Of a stretch of DNA of 64,000 bases, positions 59,766 to 64,000 are shown piece after piece (within the stretch, counting starts at the first letter, position 1; every line of letters starts with the position of its first letter). The DNA is taken from NCBI RefSeq assembly GCF_030846195.1, contig NZ_JAVCWH010000012.1, forward strand, positions 1 through 64,000, written 5' to 3'. This stretch comes from Paracoccus yibinensis. Its GTDB lineage: Bacteria > Pseudomonadota > Alphaproteobacteria > Rhodobacterales > Rhodobacteraceae. Under the pieces are notes generated by a model. The model saw only the letters and a program-made list of their open reading frames with translations, was not told where the DNA came from and did not search any database. The translations under genes were made by a program, and so were the position numbers.

Positions 59766-60323
59766 ATGGCCCAGTTCTGGTTCATCCGCCACTTCCGCAC
59801 ACCTTGGAACACCGAAAGTCGCTTGCAAGGCCAGCGGGATGTTGCCCTTGACGATCCTCTGGGCGCCGATGACCTCGCGGTGCTGGAGGCGAACCGCCGG
59901 GCCTTGGCGGGTCAGGATTTTGCGCTTGTGCTGACCTCGCCGCTTGGCCGTGCGCGGCAGACGGCGGCGCTGCACGGCTTTCCTGAAGCGGAACCCGATC
60001 CTGATCTCGCGGAACTCGCGTTTGGAACCTGGGAAGGCCGGACCTGGGCCGATCTCGAGGCTGCCCATCCTGGTATGTGGCACAGCGAACCACACCGGCT
60101 GACCCTAGGCGAGCCATTTGCCGACTTCAGAGGGCGGATCCTGCGCGTCCAGGAGCGTGTTCTTTCGGCGAACGGTCCGGTGCTGGCCTTCGGCCATGGC
60201 GCCTGGCTCTCGGGCCTGAGGCAGGTGCTCGATGGGACAACCGGTTTCCCCGCGAAGAGCGTCGGAAACGGCGAACTGGTCAAGCTTGACCTGACCCGGA
60301 ATGGTCGGGTCCAGGTCAGCTAG
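59766..60323 (+). CDS. Histidine phosphatase superfamily protein
   Basis: The product is 185 residues. The N-terminal catalytic motif is FIRHFRTPWNTESRLQG (His9 region; the usual RHG is RHF here), with the conserved LVLTSPLGRARQTA, the acidic ELAFGTWEG and the second catalytic His in LAFGHGAW. It is a cytoplasmic branch-1 phosphoglycerate-mutase-like phosphatase. Three bases after the ABC ATPase gene, it is surely in the same operon and probably dephosphorylates the imported compound; the substrate is unknown. Confidence 0.9.
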   Translation: MAQFWFIRHFRTPWNTESRLQGQRDVALDDPLGADDLAVLEANRRALAGQDFALVLTSPLGRARQTAALHGFPEAEPDPDLAELAFGTWEGRTWADLEAAHPGMWHSEPHRLTLGEPFADFRGRILRVQERVLSANGPVLAFGHGAWLSGLRQVLDGTTGFPAKSVGNGELVKLDLTRNGRVQVS

Positions 60324-60411
60324 GTGAACATCATTCGAGAGGGGCAGCATTCTGCTGTCCATCAATGCTACTGAACGCTGCAGGAAGACGCAGCATGATC
60401 AAGATCGGCCC

Positions 60412-61209
60412 ATGACATTCCAGGTAGAGCTTCCCGGCAAGGCGGCAATCATCAGCGACCTCGACGGGGTGACCTATCGAGGCGATGCTCCCATTCCCAC
60501 GGCAGTCCGCGCCTTCCGGCACTGGCACGAGCATGGGGTGCCCTATGCCTTCGTGACCAACAACTCGACGAAAACGGCCGAGGAGTTTGCCGACAAGCTG
60601 AACAGGATGGACATTCCGGTGATGCCGGACCGGATCGTCACCAGCTCCATGGTCGTGGCCAAGCGCGTTCGAGCTGAAATCCCCGCAGCCTCACGCGTGA
60701 TGGTGATCGGCGCACCCTCGCTGGTCGGGGCAATCAAAGCCCAAGGGTTTCAGATCGCGGACAGGGACGTCCAGGCAGTCGTTGTGGGCCTCGACCGCGC
60801 CTTCACGTTCGAGAAACTGCAGCAGGCACAGTCGGCCCTTCTGACAGGGGCGTCCTTCTTCGGGACCAATGCGGATCGAATGTTGCCGCATGGCGCCGGA
60901 TACGAGCCGGGGGCCGGATCGATATTGGCTGCCATCGAGACAGCGTCGGGCGTGACTCCCATTGTCACCGGCAAGCCGCAGCCCGACCTGATCCACATGG
61001 CGCTGGATATCCTGGGCAGCGATCCTGCGACGACCTTTATGCTGGGCGATCAGGTCGAAACTGACATCTTGGCAGGACAGGCCGCCGGGCTGAAGACGAT
61101 CCTGGTTCGCACAGGCGTGCCGCCAAGGGAGGTTCCGGGCGTCACGGCAGACATCGTTGTCGAGTCTCTTCTGGAACTGACGTTGTCCCTGGAGAGGACG
61201 CTGCTTTAA
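60412..61209 (+). CDS. HAD-IIA family phosphatase (NagD/phosphoglycolate-type)
   Basis: The product is 265 residues: motif I ISDLDGVTYRG (nucleophile and acid Asp), motif II FVTNNSTKT, a C2 cap, then Lys in TGKPQPDL and motif IV MLGDQVETDILAGQAAGLKTILVRTG. Subfamily IIA includes NagD and phosphoglycolate or 4-nitrophenyl phosphatases. It lies 88 bases after the histidine phosphatase and completes the operon-like run. A weak ribosome-binding site precedes the ATG. Confidence 0.92.
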   Translation: MTFQVELPGKAAIISDLDGVTYRGDAPIPTAVRAFRHWHEHGVPYAFVTNNSTKTAEEFADKLNRMDIPVMPDRIVTSSMVVAKRVRAEIPAASRVMVIGAPSLVGAIKAQGFQIADRDVQAVVVGLDRAFTFEKLQQAQSALLTGASFFGTNADRMLPHGAGYEPGAGSILAAIETASGVTPIVTGKPQPDLIHMALDILGSDPATTFMLGDQVETDILAGQAAGLKTILVRTGVPPREVPGVTADIVVESLLELTLSLERTLL

Positions 61210-61290
61210 GTAACGCCGCATCCGCATTGGAAGCAGCTTCTTTTGAACCTCAGGAACTTCGTGCGCCTTGGGGGAGAGTGGGCTCGCACC

Positions 61291-61321
61291 TTGTCAACGC
61301 CTCAAAGAGAACGTATATACG
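61291..61321 (+). promoter_or_regulatory. phd/doc promoter with CGTATATACG core
   Basis: TTGTCA (61291-61296) and TATATA (61314-61319) are 17 bases apart. The -10 box is centred in CGTATATACG (61312-61321), identical to the core of the brnTA operator palindrome at 11156-11179, though without its extended arms. Confidence 0.6.
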
Positions 61322-61344
61322 AATGTATCAAGGGAGGCAGGTCC

Positions 61345-61569
61345 ATGATGCACAGCAAAGTCCGCAAGGTGGGAAACTCCGCCGTAATGACACTGACGAC
61401 CGAGATGCTTGCCCTGCTGGACGTGAAAGAGGGCGACAACCTGTTCGTGCTGCGCGGAGATGATGGCTCTCTTCGCATCACTGCGCATGATCCTGAAGTC
61501 ATGGCCGCGCTCGAGGCTGCCGAGATCGTCATGGACGAGAACCGAGACCTGCTTGCAGCCTTGGCATGA
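61345..61569 (+). CDS. AbrB/Phd-type antitoxin
   Basis: The product is 74 residues: a swapped-hairpin AbrB-like N-terminus (MMHSKVRKVGNSAVMTLTTEMLALLDVKEGDNLFVL) and an acidic helical C-terminus (DPEVMAALEAAEIVMDENRDLLAALA) that would bind the toxin. GGGAGG precedes tandem ATGs at 61345 and 61348. The stop overlaps the toxin start by 4 bases. Confidence 0.88.
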   Translation: MMHSKVRKVGNSAVMTLTTEMLALLDVKEGDNLFVLRGDDGSLRITAHDPEVMAALEAAEIVMDENRDLLAALA

Positions 61570-61952
61570 CAGGCCCGATCTGGGTTCCGCTTGCCGCCGT
61601 CATCGCCATTCATGATCGCCAGATCGCCCGCCACGGCGGCGCTCCGGGCATGCGCGACCGCAGCCTGCTCGAGGCGGGCTGCGCCCGCCCGCTGAACCAG
61701 GCGGCCTATGGCACGCCTACGTTGCCCGAGCTTGCTGCGGCCTATGCCTACGGCATCGCCAAGGCGCACGCCTTTGTCGATGGGAACAAGCGGACCGCCT
61801 TTGTCACCGCTCTGACATTCCTGCGCCTCAACGGCTTGGGCTTCCGCCCCGATCCGGTTCAGGGCGTCCGCCTGATGGAGGATCTTGCCTCGAGCGATGT
61901 GACCGAGGCCGCCTTTGCCGCGTGGCTGAGCACGGAAATGACGGAGCTTTGA
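61566..61952 (+). CDS. doc: Doc-family (Fic fold) toxin
   Basis: The product is 128 residues with the Doc motif HAFVDGNKRTA (His68) and a following RLNGLGF. Doc phosphorylates and inactivates EF-Tu. It overlaps the antitoxin gene (ATGA). The pair is a post-segregational addiction module and fits the plasmid setting. Confidence 0.92.
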   Translation: MTGPIWVPLAAVIAIHDRQIARHGGAPGMRDRSLLEAGCARPLNQAAYGTPTLPELAAAYAYGIAKAHAFVDGNKRTAFVTALTFLRLNGLGFRPDPVQGVRLMEDLASSDVTEAAFAAWLSTEMTEL

Positions 61953-62094
61953 AGGTGGTTACGCCAGAAACAGTAGCGGGTGGCTTTCGTCCTCGCGGAG
62001 TTGGCACGGGCAATTGAAACTGCCGGCCCACCGTAGCAAGACAAAATGATAGAAGACAGCTGGCCACAAGGTTCTGTGGCCTCCTGCATGGGTT

Positions 62095-64000
62095 TCAGCC
62101 TGCCTCCAAGACATATCCGTCTTCATCGGGTGAAATCCTCCCCACCTTCTCGGCAGCCTCGACCATGACCCTGACCGCGGCATCGGTTGTGGAGATTGCC
62201 AGGCCCGACCCCACAAGGGGGTTGAGGTTTCGCCGCCGCAGGACGAGCGGAGCCGCGCTGTCAGCCTTAGGTGAAGCAGCATCAGGATCAGGTGATTTCG
62301 CTGGCGGCTGAGCATTGGATGGCTTCGTAGCAATCTGCTCAAGGACAACACGGGGCAGAGCGGCTTTCACCCGGCTCCGCTTGGTGGCTACGGCCTCCAC
62401 CTTCTGCGCCAGTTCCGTGATCTTGTTGGTGGCCAGCATCAGCTCGCCGCGTATTGTGCGCAGTTCCATGTCCTTGGGATCGGGACCGGGCAGGGGGCCC
62501 GTCTGCGCCTTGAAGATCGGCTTCAACATACGGTCGTCGAAGTACTCGATCCGCCGCGCCTTGATCGGATGCTGCCCATTGGCCAGGATGATCACGTCAT
62601 CTTTCTTCAGCCGCCCGGCCTCATCCTCGGTCAGAAGATCACGCTCTTCATGGCGTTCGGACACGTTGATCCCATTAAAGGGTCCCTTTCCGATGGTTCT
62701 GGACTTCGAGGTGACCCGCACGGTGGTTTTGCCAACCGCCGCAGACAACTCTGCCTTGGTGCGCTGCTCGGAGGGTGCGAGGTAGATCTTGACGCCTGCG
62801 CCCCCTTGCAACGAGAGCCGGGTGTCTTCGCCGTAAATCTTGTCGAGGGCAGGGATGGTCTGGGTCACGACAGCCAAATGTCCGCCATAGGCCCGCAGCG
62901 TCTTGATGCTGTCCGTCACGCTTGGCATGCGGCCCAGCATGTCAAATTCGTCCAGCATGATCATGACCCGCCAAGGCTCATCCTCGCCAGGAAGATGGTC
63001 ATGCAGGCTCGACAGCAGATCCGAGAAGAACAGCCGGACGAGCGGAGCAATGGCAGTGATCTTGTTGTGGGGTGGCGCGATGAAATAAGCGGACTGCGGG
63101 AAGCGCCGGAAATCCCGGAAGCTGAAGTCGCTGGTTTCCGTCGCCCGGTCGATGGCCGGGTTTGACCAGAGCGACAAGCCCGAGGTCATCAGGAGCGACA
63201 GATAGGAAGTGAGGGTGCGGTCGTTGGTCGAAGCCAAGCGCTCGAAGATCAGGCGAGCAGCCGGACTTTTCACATGATCCGCATATTTCAGGTATTGCTT
63301 CTGCTTGTCCCCTCCGGATGATGCCAGCCGGTAGATCTCTCCCAGCGTCGGCGTGCCGCGTTCGATCGCGTAGATGCCGCACGCCACGAAGAGATCAATG
63401 CCGCCCTCAAGCAAGCCCTTGGCCCCATCGTCATCAGTCTGCAGGAAGAGCTCGGCCAAAAGACGGATCTCCATCTGGCGCTGATCGGGGTTCGGCAGCG
63501 CGTTGATCCGATCCAGAGGATTATAGCGGTGGCCGGGGTTGTCCCAGTCAAGCGGCGCGAACCGCCAGATCTTGTCACCCATGGACTGCCGGTGGCGGCT
63601 GGTCTTTTCGAAGTTCTCGCCCTTCACGTCGAGAACCACTGCGCTGCCCTGGAACAAGAGAAGGTTCGGAACAACGAAGCTGATCCCTTTGCCGGCGCCG
63701 GTGGGCGCGACAAGCAGGCAATGGGGAAAGGCTGCTGAGCACAGAAACCGCCCTCGGCCTTTCGGTGATCCTGTCTTGCCGACCACGAAGCCGCGTCCCG
63801 GCTTCTCGAAAAAGCCGTTCTTCTTCAGCTCACGCCTGCTTTGCCAATGCGCCGTCCCAAAACTCGTCAGCTTCTCGGTGAGGACATTGGCCGCCAGCAC
63901 CAGTGAGAGAAGAACAAAGCCGCCCCAGATCAGGTTCAGGATCTGAAACGCTCTTGGATCGGTGGATCGCAGAGAGGGGTACTCTCGGGCAATCGCCAGC
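62095..64000 (-). CDS. virD4: VirD4/TraG-type coupling protein (partial, runs off the window)
   Basis: The frame is open to the window edge; a GTG at 63900 is internal, and upstream residues LNLIWGGFVLLSLVLAANVL form a membrane helix. Walker A is LLVAPTGAGKGISFVVP, Walker B VMIMLDEFDMLGRM, and later AVVTQTIPALDKIYG. A proline- and alanine-rich C-terminal extension of about 120 residues follows. It is the inner-membrane ATPase that hands relaxosome or effector to the VirB channel. It lies far from the virB operon and on the other strand; the relaxase is probably beyond the window. Confidence 0.94.
   Translation of the reverse strand, partial: LAIAREYPSLRSTDPRAFQILNLIWGGFVLLSLVLAANVLTEKLTSFGTAHWQSRRELKKNGFFEKPGRGFVVGKTGSPKGRGRFLCSAAFPHCLLVAPTGAGKGISFVVPNLLLFQGSAVVLDVKGENFEKTSRHRQSMGDKIWRFAPLDWDNPGHRYNPLDRINALPNPDQRQMEIRLLAELFLQTDDDGAKGLLEGGIDLFVACGIYAIERGTPTLGEIYRLASSGGDKQKQYLKYADHVKSPAARLIFERLASTNDRTLTSYLSLLMTSGLSLWSNPAIDRATETSDFSFRDFRRFPQSAYFIAPPHNKITAIAPLVRLFFSDLLSSLHDHLPGEDEPWRVMIMLDEFDMLGRMPSVTDSIKTLRAYGGHLAVVTQTIPALDKIYGEDTRLSLQGGAGVKIYLAPSEQRTKAELSAAVGKTTVRVTSKSRTIGKGPFNGINVSERHEERDLLTEDEAGRLKKDDVIILANGQHPIKARRIEYFDDRMLKPIFKAQTGPLPGPDPKDMELRTIRGELMLATNKITELAQKVEAVATKRSRVKAALPRVVLEQIATKPSNAQPPAKSPDPDAASPKADSAAPLVLRRRNLNPLVGSGLAISTTDAAVRVMVEAAEKVGRISPDEDGYVLEAG

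Overview
The window looks like part of a large plasmid (or chromid) from a free-living alphaproteobacterium, most probably a member of the Rhodobacteraceae. The evidence is a CtrA-type regulator, VPLPA-CTERM surface proteins, a VirB/VirD4 conjugation system, an IhfB paralogue, and an iteron replication origin with its own Rep and ParA genes. All assignments come from reading sequence and protein motifs by eye; no database search was run.

Layout. 0-3.3 kb: the end of an IS21-like element, a hybrid histidine kinase and a CtrA-like regulator. 3.4-7.3 kb: a broken VPLPA-CTERM gene and a complete IS66 element. 7.3-14.5 kb: small and secreted proteins, csbD, the brnTA toxin-antitoxin pair, a repeat-rich stretch with probable small RNAs, an L,D-transpeptidase and a WGR protein. 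14.5-17.1 kb: debris of IS481 and IS256 plus a complete IS3 element, which has removed the 5' part of a virB operon. 17.1-22.5 kb: virB8 (truncated), virB9, virB10, virB11, an unknown gene and virB6. 23-25 kb: DNA- and RNA-binding stress proteins (DUF2934/AT-hook, cold shock, H-NS) and a dead xthA. 25.5-40 kb: accessory DNA with hypothetical genes, two further copies of the brnA-tail/hairpin segment, IS256, IS481 (two copies) and IS5. Two genes here (a response regulator and a CTERM protein) are each split by one IS and can be rejoined exactly on paper. 40-46.3 kb: an FAD/NAD(P)-binding protein, a divergent BLUF / response-regulator / glyoxalase-like cluster, a secreted protein and a DJ-1-like protein. 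46.6-48.9 kb: the plasmid maintenance core (rep, parA, a ribbon-helix-helix partner, iterons). 49-61.2 kb: a nucleoside-permease-like secreted protein, a PNPOx-fold protein, then an operon-like run that resembles the phosphoglycerate (Pgt) sensing system joined to an Fbp-type ABC importer and two phosphatases. 61.3-62 kb: a phd/doc-type toxin-antitoxin pair. 62-64 kb: virD4, running off the window.

How it fits together. Replication, partition, two addiction modules and conjugation genes make a plasmid backbone, but the virB operon seen here lacks its 5' genes. The metabolic payload appears to be uptake and dephosphorylation of an organic phosphate. A stress payload (csbD, DJ-1-like, FAD protein, candidate small RNAs) shares a GGAAC-N16/17-CGTT promoter pattern. 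The strongest unexplained structures are three in-phase arrays of 8-bp TGCA-type repeats around parA and its partner, and the repeated stress-promoter/small-RNA/terminator units that lie in brnA-tailed segments copied to three places.
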